DNA of 64,000 nucleotides from Streptomyces cylindrosporus (GCF_022698165.1 NZ_JALDAY010000005.1:124001-188000); one strand, 5' to 3'; positions 51,940 through 60,930 are shown, numbered from the stretch's first letter. Notes: generated by a model from the sequence alone, not told the origin. Translations and numbers: made by a program.

Positions 51940-53819
51940 CGCAGGGTCCTGGAGATGGTCGCGATCAGCTGGTCGAGGAGTTCCCGGCTCTGGGAGTCCA
52001 GCTGTCCCTTGGCGCGGCGGTGCAGTGTCCGTGCCTCCTGGAGGATGGTGGTCAGCTGGGCGCGCGTGGTGTACGGGTTGGCGTAACGGCCTTGCTGGGC
52101 CAGCTCGTTGAAGCGCCGGACGAGGTCGGAGACCTGGATGGCGGCCTTCACCCCTTCCAGCTCGCCGCGCCTCTTGGTCACCAGGGACGTCAGCTCGTCG
52201 AGCTGGCCGCGGGCGTTCCCCTTGGCGTTCTTGCGCACCGACTTGACCTCGGTGGCGAGGGCGGCGAGGGAGCCGTCGAGGCGGTCCGCCTGCGCGGCGC
52301 CGTTGATGCCGCCCTGGACGGAGGACATCACGCGGTCGTACTTCTCGTACAGGCCACCCACCACCATGGCCTCGTCGATCTCCCGCAGCCGGTCGGCGAT
52401 GGCCTGCCCGAACTCCCGTACGACCTGCGCGCCCCCCTCGGTGCGGGCCGCCCCCCGCAGCACGGGAAGCCGCCGTTCCAGCGCGGTCAGGCGCCGGCGC
52501 AGGGCCGCGAGCCGGTCGACGGAGACTCCGCCCTGCACCGACTCCATGGCGGCGAGGTACTCCTCCACCGCCGGGTTGATGACGACGGCCTCCTGCCAGC
52601 TCCGGATCGCCTCAAGGAGCTCGCCGGCCTGGACGAGCGTCCGGTCCGTGCGGGCGACCTCGGCGCAGGCCGCCGCCCGGTCGGGGTCGCGGCGCAGCCG
52701 GTAGAGGCAGACGGCGTAGAGGAAGTTGAGCCAGGCGAACCGGGGGAGCAGGGTCAGCAGGTGGGCCAGCAGCCGCTCGGCCTGGTCGGCGCGGCCGGTC
52801 TGCATCAGCATCGAGGCGTGCTGCCCGTCGTCCTCGGCGATCAGCGAGTAGAGGTCCTCGGCGCGCTCGGCGCTCAGGCGCGGTGCGGGCGGCGCGGACC
52901 GCCATCCCGGGCGGCTGATCAGCAGGGCGAGATAGGCGTCGAAGTCGTCCAGGACCGTGCTGCGCCGCCAGTGCGGGTCCATGCGGAACAACTCGCGCCG
53001 GGCGCGGTCGAGGTCACCGGTCTTGAACGCGGACACGGCCGGCGCCGCGTGGGTGCCGAGCAGCGCGAGCCGCAGCCTGCGGGCCAGCGCCGCCACCTGC
53101 TCCCGGTCGACCTCCGCCTCGGCCGCGCCCCGCTCCGCGGTGTCGAGGGCCAGTTCCAGCCTGCCCGCCTGCGCCTGGGCGAGGGCGAGGAGGTAGGAGA
53201 GGGTGCCCTCCTCCGGGGCCAGCTCCAGGAAGGCCTGTAGCCGGGACTGCGCGCCCGGCGGGTCGGAGCGCACCTTCTCGGTGTACGTGGCGATCTCCGG
53301 CGGGGTGAGCCGGCGGCGCAGTTCGCGGCGCAACTCCGCGATCCGCTCGCGCAGTTCGTCCGGTACGTCCTCGTCGCGCAGCGGGCGCAGGATGCGCAGC
53401 GCCTCCCACTGCTCGCTCGTCGCCTTCTTCCCGTCCAGCCGGTAGAGGCAGTACGCGCGCAGATACCGGCCCTCCTGGTGCTCGGGATGCGCCCCCAGGT
53501 ACTCGGCCAGCAGCTCCAGGGCGAGCTCGTAGGCGCCGTCGGCCGCGTTGGCCCGCGCGTCCTCCAGCAGGTCCTCGTCGCCGTCGCCGAGGTCCAGCGA
53601 CATCTCCTCGAGCGCGGCGACGGGCGGTACGAGGACCAGTGCCGTCTCCGAGGCCGCCCGGGCGGCCGCCTCGCGGGCGATCTCCTCCAGGCGGCGGTCG
53701 TGCTCGGCGAAGTCCCCGTGCCCCCTGGTCTCGATCAGCTCCGTGAACTCGAACTCCTGGGTGCGCAGGGCCTGTACGCGGATCTCCTGGAAGGTGTGGT
53801 CACGGCCGGTGCCGCTCAT
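51936..53819 (-). CDS. TPR-rich protein (operon gene 6)
   Basis: 627 residues, no enzyme motif seen. Helical repeats: ALELLAEYLGAHPEHQEGRYLRAYCLYRLDGKKATSEQWEALRIL and SYLLALAQAQAGRLELALDTAERGAAEAE are TPR-like, as is AWLNFLYAVCLYRLRRDPDRAAACAEVARTD. The last 190 residues are coiled coil (LAALRRRLTALERRLPVLRG; LDELTSLVTKRRGELEGVKAA). GAGGAGAGG precedes the ATG by about 6 bases. Ends overlapping the TIR start. Probably a sensor or adaptor for TIR and Hsp70. Confidence 0.72.
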   Translation of the reverse strand: MSGTGRDHTFQEIRVQALRTQEFEFTELIETRGHGDFAEHDRRLEEIAREAAARAASETALVLVPPVAALEEMSLDLGDGDEDLLEDARANAADGAYELALELLAEYLGAHPEHQEGRYLRAYCLYRLDGKKATSEQWEALRILRPLRDEDVPDELRERIAELRRELRRRLTPPEIATYTEKVRSDPPGAQSRLQAFLELAPEEGTLSYLLALAQAQAGRLELALDTAERGAAEAEVDREQVAALARRLRLALLGTHAAPAVSAFKTGDLDRARRELFRMDPHWRRSTVLDDFDAYLALLISRPGWRSAPPAPRLSAERAEDLYSLIAEDDGQHASMLMQTGRADQAERLLAHLLTLLPRFAWLNFLYAVCLYRLRRDPDRAAACAEVARTDRTLVQAGELLEAIRSWQEAVVINPAVEEYLAAMESVQGGVSVDRLAALRRRLTALERRLPVLRGAARTEGGAQVVREFGQAIADRLREIDEAMVVGGLYEKYDRVMSSVQGGINGAAQADRLDGSLAALATEVKSVRKNAKGNARGQLDELTSLVTKRRGELEGVKAAIQVSDLVRRFNELAQQGRYANPYTTRAQLTTILQEARTLHRRAKGQLDSQSRELLDQLIATISRTLR

Positions 53820-53831
53820 GGGCGCCTCTCC

Positions 53832-54128
53832 TCACTCCGGTGACTCGCCCGGTTCGGGCACCGAGCCCAGCGCGTGCTCGGCCAGTTCGCGGCAGAGCAG
53901 GTACTCGGACTCCTGGTCGACCTTCACCATCAGCAGCAACACCCTTGCCAGCGAGGCCTGTTCGAAGAGCTGGTCCTCGTCCGCCGCGGGCCGGTGCTCC
54001 ACCGGCGGCAGCCGGTCGAGGAGGCCCCCGTGGTCGGCCGTACGGCGCCGCCCGGGCAGCAGCCCCACAAGCGCCGCGAACCGGCCGGGAGCCGACCCGG
54101 CCCGGGGCGCGGGCAGGTTCCTGGTCAT
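53832..54128 (-). CDS. Small helical protein (operon gene 5)
   Basis: 98 residues. Basic N-terminus (NLPAPRAGSAPGRFAALVGLLPGRRR) followed by an acidic helical half (DEDQLFEQASLARVLLLMVKVDQESEYLLCRELAEHALGSVPE). No family recognised. Its start overlaps the stop of the upstream gene by ATGA, so it belongs to the operon. Confidence 0.65.
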   Translation of the reverse strand: MTRNLPAPRAGSAPGRFAALVGLLPGRRRTADHGGLLDRLPPVEHRPAADEDQLFEQASLARVLLLMVKVDQESEYLLCRELAEHALGSVPEPGESPE

Positions 54129-55702
54129 TCCGCCTCCTCGGGCAGCAGGATCGCTCCGGTGCTGGTGATCAGCTTCTGTTCGGCGCCGTGCAGCACCTCG
54201 GCGCCCTCCGCGTACACCCCGGAGGCGCGGTCGAGGTCGGCGAGGAGCTCGCGCAGGGCGAGCTTGGCGGGGGCGTCGTCGGGCAGGTCACGGACCCGCG
54301 GGTAGACGATCAGCTCGATTCGCCGGCGCAGCGCCTGCGAACGGCGCCGGTGGTCGTCGGGCGCGGACCGCTGTGTCGGTACGGCGCCGTCCTCGATGCC
54401 CTGCGCGTCCTGGAACCGGGAGAACCTGGCCTTCAGCCTGCGGTACTGGGCGCGGTCCTCCGGGGAGCGGTCGGGGTCGTCGAGGAACTCCGTGACCAGC
54501 GTGAGGTAGCGGGAGATGGCGTCCCCCTCGCCGCCGAGGGCACGCTCGCGCTCCATCAGGTCCAGCACCTCGGGCAGCATGATGCCCCTGGCCAGCTCGG
54601 TCCCGGCGTCCAGCACGGCGAGGGCCTGCTCCCGCTCGGGCTGGCTCAGCGCGAAGTAGTAGCGCACCAGCCCGCCGACGAGCGCCGCGTCACCGAGCTC
54701 GGGGTCGGCCGCGCGCACGGCGTCCACCCGCTGGTCGAACTCCGCGAAGTCGGCCGCGGAGGGCGCCCCGCCGAGGGCGGGCCGTCGCAGCCATTCCCGG
54801 ACGAGGGCGATCAGCCGCAGCAGGGCGATGCCGGTGCGCAGCAGTTCGGCGGTGCGCCGGCGCTCCTCGGTCTCGGCGTCCGCCCCGGATTCCTCGGGCA
54901 GGCCGGCCAGTTCGCGCTCGACCTCCTGCGCGAGCCGCTCCAGCCACTCGCCCAGCTGCCGGGGATCGCCCTCGGCCCAGTCGCACACCAGCAGGCCCAA
55001 CTCGGCCTGGGTGGTGGGCACTCCGCGCTCCGCGCTGCGCCTGCGCGCGTCGGCGAACGCGTCCCGCGCCTCGTCGGTCCGCCCGTCGAAGACCGCCTGG
55101 ACGCCCTTGACCAGCTGGAGGTCGTTCACCTCGGGCGGGATGCGCTCGGTGAGTTCGCCCAGCTCCCGGACCCGGTCGAAGTGGTGCAGCGCCCCGTCGG
55201 TCTCCCGGCGCCGCCAGTGCCCGACGGCCAGCTGGAGATGCGACACGGCGGCGATACGGCGGCTGTCCGGACGCTCGTCGAGCAGTTCCCGCTGCTCGGC
55301 GTACAGGTCGGTGACGCGGTCGTGGTTGTCCAGCCTCGACTGGACCCACAGCTCCAGATAGGCGGTGTGCGCCGAGTGCCCGTCGGCGGCGACCAGTTCG
55401 TCCAGGACGGTCGCGGCGGCGGCGTACCGGGCCGGCTCGTACGTCCCGAGCATCGCCCGCACATAGGCCTGCGCGAACCGGATCCGGGACAGCCCCTTGC
55501 CGCGCGGGCCGGCGTTGACGGCCTGGCCGAGCAGCCGGTCGGCCCGCTCCAGTTCGTCGCGGTCGTCGCTGTCCAGCAGCGCCAGGGACTCCTCGTAGGG
55601 CAGCCGCCAGCGACCCGGCAGGACGACCAGGAAGTACAGCCCGCTGGCCACCGTCGTCAGGAAGAACAGCGGCAGCAGCACCAGCAGCAGGATCGTGGTC
55701 AT
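54125..55702 (-). CDS. Membrane-anchored TPR protein (operon gene 4)
   Basis: 525 residues. ATG 55702 overlaps the preceding stop. One N-terminal membrane helix (MTTILLLVLLPLFFLTTVASGLYFLVVL) anchors a cytoplasmic helical-repeat domain: ALLDSDDRDELERADRLLGQAVNAGPRGKGLSRIRFAQAYVRAMLG, AAATVLDELVAADGHSAHTAYLELW, VSHLQLAVGHWRRRETDGALHHFDRVRELGEL. A longer in-frame reading upstream is a shadow in the next gene. No catalytic motif. It would tie the system to the inner face of the membrane. Confidence 0.75.
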   Translation of the reverse strand: MTTILLLVLLPLFFLTTVASGLYFLVVLPGRWRLPYEESLALLDSDDRDELERADRLLGQAVNAGPRGKGLSRIRFAQAYVRAMLGTYEPARYAAAATVLDELVAADGHSAHTAYLELWVQSRLDNHDRVTDLYAEQRELLDERPDSRRIAAVSHLQLAVGHWRRRETDGALHHFDRVRELGELTERIPPEVNDLQLVKGVQAVFDGRTDEARDAFADARRRSAERGVPTTQAELGLLVCDWAEGDPRQLGEWLERLAQEVERELAGLPEESGADAETEERRRTAELLRTGIALLRLIALVREWLRRPALGGAPSAADFAEFDQRVDAVRAADPELGDAALVGGLVRYYFALSQPEREQALAVLDAGTELARGIMLPEVLDLMERERALGGEGDAISRYLTLVTEFLDDPDRSPEDRAQYRRLKARFSRFQDAQGIEDGAVPTQRSAPDDHRRRSQALRRRIELIVYPRVRDLPDDAPAKLALRELLADLDRASGVYAEGAEVLHGAEQKLITSTGAILLPEEAE

Positions 55703-57486
55703 GTGTGCGTCTCCCCGTCCCGGGCCGCCAGCAGTGCCAGATCGAAGTCCGCGAGCCGCAGGCCGTGCCGGTGGATCTCGTCCCGGGCCATCTGCCCGTT
55801 CTCCCTGACCTTCTTCAGACCCGCCCTGACCTGCTCCGAGATCTGGCCGGCCGCGTCGAGGTGCCCGAGGCCCAGGAAGGTCTCCGCGTAGTCGATCATC
55901 AGGTCGAAGCGCCACCACATCAGGGTCGGGCCGTCGTGCAGCCACTCGTGCACGAAGGCGTTGGCCGCGGTCAGCTTGCCCAGGCCGATGAGGCAGGACG
56001 CCATCTCGTGGGCGTGGTCCCGGCGTCGGCCGGCCGGCAGCCGGTCGAAGGCCGCGGTGGCCGTCGCCCTCAGCCGCTCGGCGAACGAGTCGGCGGAACC
56101 CTCTCCGGCCCCGGAGAGCCGGACCCGGCCCGCAGAGGACAGCCCGCCGACGATCGAGAGCTGCTCCTCGTACGCCTCCACGCGCTCCGGATCCGCCAGC
56201 ACCGCGCGCTCCAGCAACGACAGCGCCTCCAGTGGTTCCCGCAGGTCCTGGCGGGCGATGGCGGCGGCGAGCAGCAGCAGGTCGTAACCCGGCCGGTCGA
56301 CCAGCGCCGCGTGCGCGAGCCCGAGGGCCCGGTGCGGCTCACCCGCCTCCCGCAACGAACCCACGGTCGCCACCGGGTCCATCGAGTGCCGGGCCGCATC
56401 GAGCACGTCCGCAAGCCGCGCCGGGTCCGCTTCGCCGGGGCCGGTGCCGCGGGGGTCGTCGAGGCGGCCCCGCTCCTTCCGGGCCGTGTGGTGTGCGTCC
56501 GCATGCCGGGCCGGGTCCGCTTCGCCGGGCCTGGTGCTGCGCGGGCCGTGGAGGTCGGCCGACTCCTTTCGGGCCGTGGCGTGTGGGTTCGCATGCCGCG
56601 AAGGGTCCGTCTCGCCGGGTCTGGTGTCGCGCGGGGCGTCGAGGCCGTCCAGGTGCCTTTGGGCCGTGGCGTGTGTGCCGGTCGGGTGGTCGGGTTGGGT
56701 CGCTTTGGGTCTTGTGCCGTGTGGGCCGGTGACGGTGGCCAACTCCTCGTGGGCCGCGCTGATTTGTCGTACCCGGCGCATCCATACCGGCAGCCGGCCG
56801 TCAGCCCGCCGGCCGCCGAACACCCCGGCGCAGGCCGTCCGTTGCATGAGTCGCTCCGGATCGCCGCCGTGTGGCAGTGACTCGAAGCAGCGCAGGGCCG
56901 CGACCGCCAGCGCGTGCACACCCGGGTCCCGGCCGCCGGGCGGCAGGCCGCGCGCGGCCTCCGGCGTCAGATGCGCCAGCCGCTCCGGCGCGGCGAACAA
57001 CTCGCCCAGCGAGGGCGGCCCCCACGCGGGCAGCGGCAGCAGCAGCGGGCGGTGGCCGGCCAGCACGACGTCGGCGGGCAGCGGGACCAGGCCGGGGCCG
57101 ACGCCGTCCCGCCAGCCCGGGAAGGCCCGCAGCGCGGCGGCCACGCAGGCCAGCCGGTAGGCCGGTTCCGGGTCGTCGAGGACATCGCCGAGACTGCGGC
57201 CCGCGTCGGTCTCGTAACTCACGATCTGGAACCAGCGGTCGCCGAACTGCCGCTGCTCGCCCCGCTCCTCGCGCACCACCGGCACCAGGTCGGGGCGGCG
57301 CGGCCGGGTCTGCCAGGCCAGCAGCTCGGCCCGCTGCTCGCCGCTCACCTCCTCGACCGGGATCAGCCGGTACCACCGGCGCCGGCCCGGGGCGCGGTAG
57401 AGCGTGCCCCACCAGCCCACACCGGCGTACTCGGCATCGAGCTCGTCCTCGACGACCCGCTCCGGATCACCGACGGCTGTCGTCAT
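55699..57486 (-). CDS. Probable pseudokinase-TPR protein (operon gene 3)
   Basis: 595 residues. Residues 20-230 run in the order of a protein kinase but lack its residues: WYRLIPVEEVSGEQRAELLAWQT, the hinge-like FQIVSYETDAGRSLGDVL, PLPADVVLAGHRPLLLPLPAWGPPSLGELF where HRD-x-K-x-N and DFG would be. So a pseudokinase is likely. Then three 30-residue repeats (56411-56680) and TPR-like helices (RALGLAHAALVDRPGYDLLLLAAAIARQD) to the end. ATG 57486 lies 19 bases inside the 3' end of the Hsp70 gene. The stop overlaps the next start. Confidence 0.65.
   Translation of the reverse strand: MTTAVGDPERVVEDELDAEYAGVGWWGTLYRAPGRRRWYRLIPVEEVSGEQRAELLAWQTRPRRPDLVPVVREERGEQRQFGDRWFQIVSYETDAGRSLGDVLDDPEPAYRLACVAAALRAFPGWRDGVGPGLVPLPADVVLAGHRPLLLPLPAWGPPSLGELFAAPERLAHLTPEAARGLPPGGRDPGVHALAVAALRCFESLPHGGDPERLMQRTACAGVFGGRRADGRLPVWMRRVRQISAAHEELATVTGPHGTRPKATQPDHPTGTHATAQRHLDGLDAPRDTRPGETDPSRHANPHATARKESADLHGPRSTRPGEADPARHADAHHTARKERGRLDDPRGTGPGEADPARLADVLDAARHSMDPVATVGSLREAGEPHRALGLAHAALVDRPGYDLLLLAAAIARQDLREPLEALSLLERAVLADPERVEAYEEQLSIVGGLSSAGRVRLSGAGEGSADSFAERLRATATAAFDRLPAGRRRDHAHEMASCLIGLGKLTAANAFVHEWLHDGPTLMWWRFDLMIDYAETFLGLGHLDAAGQISEQVRAGLKKVRENGQMARDEIHRHGLRLADFDLALLAARDGETHT
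56411..56770 (-). repeat. 90-bp tandem repeat, three units and one decayed
   Basis: Units 56411-56500, 56501-56590 and 56591-56680 are exactly 90 bp; a degenerate fourth runs to about 56770. In frame they encode a 30-residue block with R-P-G-E-x-D-P-x-R-x-A. The unit length is a multiple of three, so the reading frame is preserved. Confidence 0.88.
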
Positions 57487-59503
57487 ACGCGTCCTCGAGC
57501 CGGTCGGCGAGATCGTCCAGGGTGTCCTCGTCGACACCGTCGCGCACACCGTCGAGGAAGGCGCCGAGGGCGGAGGCGAGGGGAGCGGGCGCGGCCCCGT
57601 CCTGCGCGGCACGCAGGGCCTTCTTGACCATGCGGCGGTATTCGGTGGGTACGACGGAGGGGTCGACGCCGGCGAAGGGTGCGGCGGAGGTGGGGGCGGG
57701 GGCGGGTGCCGGTGCGGCTTCCGGCGCGGGTGCGGGGCTGGGGATCGCGGCCGTCACCGGCGGGGGAACGGTGGCCGTCACCGGCGGCGGGACCGAGAAC
57801 TCGGGCATCCCGCCGACAGGCGCGGCAGCGGGCGTCGGAGCGGCCGTGGCCCCGGAAGCCGGCGCCCCGGCGGGCCGCACCGTCGCGTACAGCTTCACCA
57901 ACGCGGCCCGGCGCTCCGCCAGTTCGTCGACCTTGCCGATCGTCGTGCTCTGGTCGAAGGTCGCCTGGTACTCGCGGCCGGTGTTGGTGTGGGTGACCTG
58001 GACGCCGAGGAGCCCGTTCACGTCGAGCGAGAACTCGACCTCGAACTGGTGGTAGCCCTCGGGCCTGGGCTCGATGTCGTCGAGGTGGATCGTGCCGATG
58101 AGGGTGTTGTCGTAGACGTACTCGCCCTCACCCTGGTAGATCGCCGCCTCGATACGGGGGGCCTGTTCCGGGTTCACGTACGTCTTCGTCTGGCGGGCCG
58201 GGATCTTCGTACCGCGCGGGATCAGCGTGCTGAAGCGGGCCTGCTGGACGCCGACGCCGAGGGTGTGCTCGGTGATCAGGGTGACGGTGTAGTCCTGCTC
58301 GTCCGCCGAGCGCTCCGCGTTCGGACGGCTGGCGAGGTCGAACGCCTCCGTCGGCTCGAAGCGGTTGGCGACGATCGCCGCGCCCCGGGCGACCAGCGTG
58401 TCCGGGTTGGCGTCCCCTCGTACGAAACCCTCGTCCTGGTCGAAGTAGTCGAGCAGGATCTGCTTCACCCGCGGGATCCGGGTCGAACCCCCCACCAGCA
58501 GCACGGCGTTGATGTCCTCGCGCTGCACGCCCTTGGCGGTGCGCGCGAACTTCAGGGCCTCGTCGACCTGGTGCAGGGAGCGGTCGAGGATGGGCTGGAT
58601 CAGCCGCTCGAAACCGTCCCGGTCCAGCTCCAGGGCCGGGGCCCCGCCGCCGAGGTCGATGGTCGTGGTGGAGCGCAGCGACAGCTCGCGCTTCGCGGCC
58701 TCGGCCGCCGCCTTGATCCGCAGCCGGTCGGTGCCCTTGGCGAGGGCCTCGCCGAGCTGCTCGACGATCCACGCGGCCACCGCGTCGTCGAAGTCGCCGC
58801 CGCCGAGCCGCTGGTCGCCCGCGGTCGCGATGACCTCGATCTCGGTGTCCCGGGTCTCGATGATCGACACGTCGAAGGTGCCGCCGCCGAGGTCGAAGAC
58901 CAGGTAGACCTGCTTCTCGGACTCGGCCCGGTCCACGCCGTAGGCGATGGCCGCGGCGGTCGGCTCGGGGATCAGCTGGCGCGGGTAGAGCCCGGCGAGC
59001 AGGGCGGCCTCCTCGGTGGCCTTCTTCTGCCGCTCCATGAAGTACGCCGGTACGGTGACCACCGCGTCGTGGATGTCGCCGCCCAGCGTCTGCTCCGCGA
59101 TCCGCTTCATCCGCATCAGCACCAGCGCGCTGATCTCCTGCGGGCGCAGCCACTCGTCGCCGAGCCTGGCCCGGACCGGGTCGTCCACCGCGTAGACGCC
59201 GCCCGCGCCGAAGTGCTGGAGGAGCTCGGGCGTGAACACCGCGCCCATCTCGCGCTTGATCTCCACCAGCGCGTCACCGGCGCCGGCCGCCCCGCTGATC
59301 GCGTTCTTCGCCTCGTGCCCGACGACCAGCGCGCCGGTGGCCGGGTCGATGCGGACGACCGACGGGGTGGCGACCGCGGCGGTGCCCTCCAGTTCCGGGT
59401 CGGCGAGGATCGTGGGCGCGAATTCGTCGGGGTCGTAGGCGGCGACGGCGGAGTACGTGGTGCCGAGGTCGATGCCGACGACCCGGTGCAGCTCAGCTTC
59501 CAA
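57467..59503 (-). CDS. Hsp70-family (DnaK-like) ATPase, specialised
   Basis: 678 residues from TTG 59503, chosen because GGAGGA stands six bases ahead; no ATG or GTG is near the true N-terminus. ATPase signatures: GIDLGTTYSAVAAYD, LVFDLGGGTFDVSI, AVLLVGGSTRIPRVKQIL. A beta substrate-binding domain follows (LGVGVQQARFSTLIPRGTKIPARQTKTYV), but the helical lid is replaced by a Pro/Ala/Val-rich linker (APAPAPEAAPAPA) and a 60-residue C-terminal helical tip. This is not the housekeeping DnaK: no grpE and no full dnaJ are near. It is the second gene of the operon, 26 bases after a J-like protein. Confidence 0.9.
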   Translation of the reverse strand: MEAELHRVVGIDLGTTYSAVAAYDPDEFAPTILADPELEGTAAVATPSVVRIDPATGALVVGHEAKNAISGAAGAGDALVEIKREMGAVFTPELLQHFGAGGVYAVDDPVRARLGDEWLRPQEISALVLMRMKRIAEQTLGGDIHDAVVTVPAYFMERQKKATEEAALLAGLYPRQLIPEPTAAAIAYGVDRAESEKQVYLVFDLGGGTFDVSIIETRDTEIEVIATAGDQRLGGGDFDDAVAAWIVEQLGEALAKGTDRLRIKAAAEAAKRELSLRSTTTIDLGGGAPALELDRDGFERLIQPILDRSLHQVDEALKFARTAKGVQREDINAVLLVGGSTRIPRVKQILLDYFDQDEGFVRGDANPDTLVARGAAIVANRFEPTEAFDLASRPNAERSADEQDYTVTLITEHTLGVGVQQARFSTLIPRGTKIPARQTKTYVNPEQAPRIEAAIYQGEGEYVYDNTLIGTIHLDDIEPRPEGYHQFEVEFSLDVNGLLGVQVTHTNTGREYQATFDQSTTIGKVDELAERRAALVKLYATVRPAGAPASGATAAPTPAAAPVGGMPEFSVPPPVTATVPPPVTAAIPSPAPAPEAAPAPAPAPTSAAPFAGVDPSVVPTEYRRMVKKALRAAQDGAAPAPLASALGAFLDGVRDGVDEDTLDDLADRLEDAYDDSRR

Positions 59504-59529
59504 GGGGATCCTCCGGGGACACTGCGGGT

Positions 59530-59979
59530 TCACTCGTCGGACAGGCCGTCGAGCAGGTGTGTGCGGGTGAAGTCGCCGGTGAAGTCGGTGCGGGTGGTGT
59601 CCATCGGGTGGTGCACGGTCTCGCCGGCCGCGGTCAGGAAGTCCTCGATCTCCCGGCGCAGCACGGTCAGTCCGGCGTCCCGTTCGTCCAGGACCGGTTC
59701 CCAGGTCGGTTCCAGGCGCAGCAGCGGCAGCGGCGGGAAACGGGCGTCGTGCTCGGCGCGGGCCTCGGCGTTCTCCAGGTTGACGGCGTGCGCGGCGACG
59801 ATCTCGTCCTCGCTCGCGCCGCGGGCCTGGAGCGTGGCGTCGTAGCGTCCGGCCGCCGCGCGGATCTCCTGGGCCGTGGCCTCCGGGGGTACACCGAGGC
59901 GGCTGTATTCGGTCGTTCGCGGTACGACCATCGGCAGCGCGAACAGCCCCTCGCCGGCCATGTCGGAACCCGGCATCAC
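59530..59979 (-). CDS. J-domain-like protein lacking the HPD motif
   Basis: 149 residues. TTEYSRLGVPPEATAQEIRAAAGRYDATLQARGASEDEIVAAHAVNLENAEARAEHDARFPP follows the J-domain plan: Y-x-x-L-G-V, helix II (EIRAAAGRY), a loop where HPD should be (DATLQARG), then the helix with the terminal E-x-A-R-A-E-H-D. The HPD tripeptide that triggers Hsp70 is absent. About 80 more residues are of unknown fold. Starts GTG 59979 or ATG 59976. First gene of the operon; a TAGCGT (plus-strand 60004-60009, minus reading) may be its -10. Confidence 0.72.
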   Translation of the reverse strand: MMPGSDMAGEGLFALPMVVPRTTEYSRLGVPPEATAQEIRAAAGRYDATLQARGASEDEIVAAHAVNLENAEARAEHDARFPPLPLLRLEPTWEPVLDERDAGLTVLRREIEDFLTAAGETVHHPMDTTRTDFTGDFTRTHLLDGLSDE

Positions 59980-60378
59980 AAAGCCCCCGTCCCACGTTCA
60001 CAAACGCTACGCACCGGGGGCGAACTCGAGGCCTGCACGTCCCCCGACGCGGCCTTCATCGACGCGTCACGACCTCGTACGGCCGTGACGCACGGTCAAT
60101 TGTAGGGGCGCGCGATTCAACTCGCCTCCCTTCCGCACCAGTTGAGCGCCCCGAATCGACTTGGCCGGAATTGATCCCCCGCGAAGCCCGGCCACCCTTG
60201 GCAGCTGCACATGCCGGCCGGGGAGGGCGGGCGCCGACGGCCTTCGGCAAGCCACATCCCTCGAAGACGACACGTACGCCCCAGGAAGCCGCCCGGGACC
60301 CGGGAGGGGGCGGGGCTGGGGCACTTCGCCGACGGCGGGGCCTGGTCCTCGGGGGCGGCGGGGTGCCGAGGCCATCTG
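59980..60378. other. Noncoding region upstream of the Hsp70 operon
   Basis: No gene recognised. It must hold the operon promoter. Nothing with a clear operator palindrome was seen. It runs into the GC-rich repeat at 60379. Confidence 0.4.
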
Positions 60379-60820
60379 GGGGTGCGCCGGTCGGGCGCGG
60401 CGCTTGTTGGCTCTGGGCGGGGCGTATCGCTCGGGAGTGGGGGGCGGGGCCGTGGGATGGGGAGTGCGGGGGTTGTGGGTGGCGGGGTGCTGCGGCCTCC
60501 GGGGGCGCGCGGGTTGTGGGTGGCGGGGCGTCGCAGCCTTCGGGGGGTGTTGGTCCGGCGTGGCGCTTCTCGGGTTCCCACGGGGCGTTTCCCTCGGGGC
60601 GGGACCGTGGGATGGGGAGTGCGAGGGCTGTGGGCGGGGTGCTGCGGCCTTCGGGGGGGCTGGTCCGGCGTGGCGGTTGTCGGGTTCCCGCGGGGTGTTT
60701 CCCTCGGGGCGGGACCGTGGGATGGGGAGTGCGAGGGCTGTGGGCGGGGTGCTGCGGCCTTCGGGGGGTGCTGATCCGGCGTGGTGCTTGTCGGGTTCCC
60801 GCGGGGCGCGGGCCGTAGGA
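60379..60820. repeat. Imperfect 110-bp tandem repeat, about 3.5 units
   Basis: Clear copies start at 60551 and 60661 (period 110) and about 60772; they share ttctcgggttcccRcgggg-type openings, then gggcgggaccgtgggatggg, then gtgctgcggccttcgggggg. An older, divergent copy precedes at 60379-60503 with a truncated one at 60505-60550. No gene overlaps it; open frames through it have no family match. G-rich on the plus strand with many GGGG runs. Confidence 0.85.
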
Positions 60821-60930
60821 CGGCGAGGGTGGAGACCGTGGGCGGAAGGGCGGCTGGGTCGCGGTGGGGTCCGTCGGCTGTCAGGTGGGGACGGATCGCC
60901 GTCGGAGTTCGTCGCCCGGGTGCGCGTCGT

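Noticed and set aside
57467..59503. Housekeeping dnaK
   Set aside because: No grpE or full dnaJ, a TTG start, a replaced lid and overlap with pseudokinase and TPR genes point to a specialised Hsp70.
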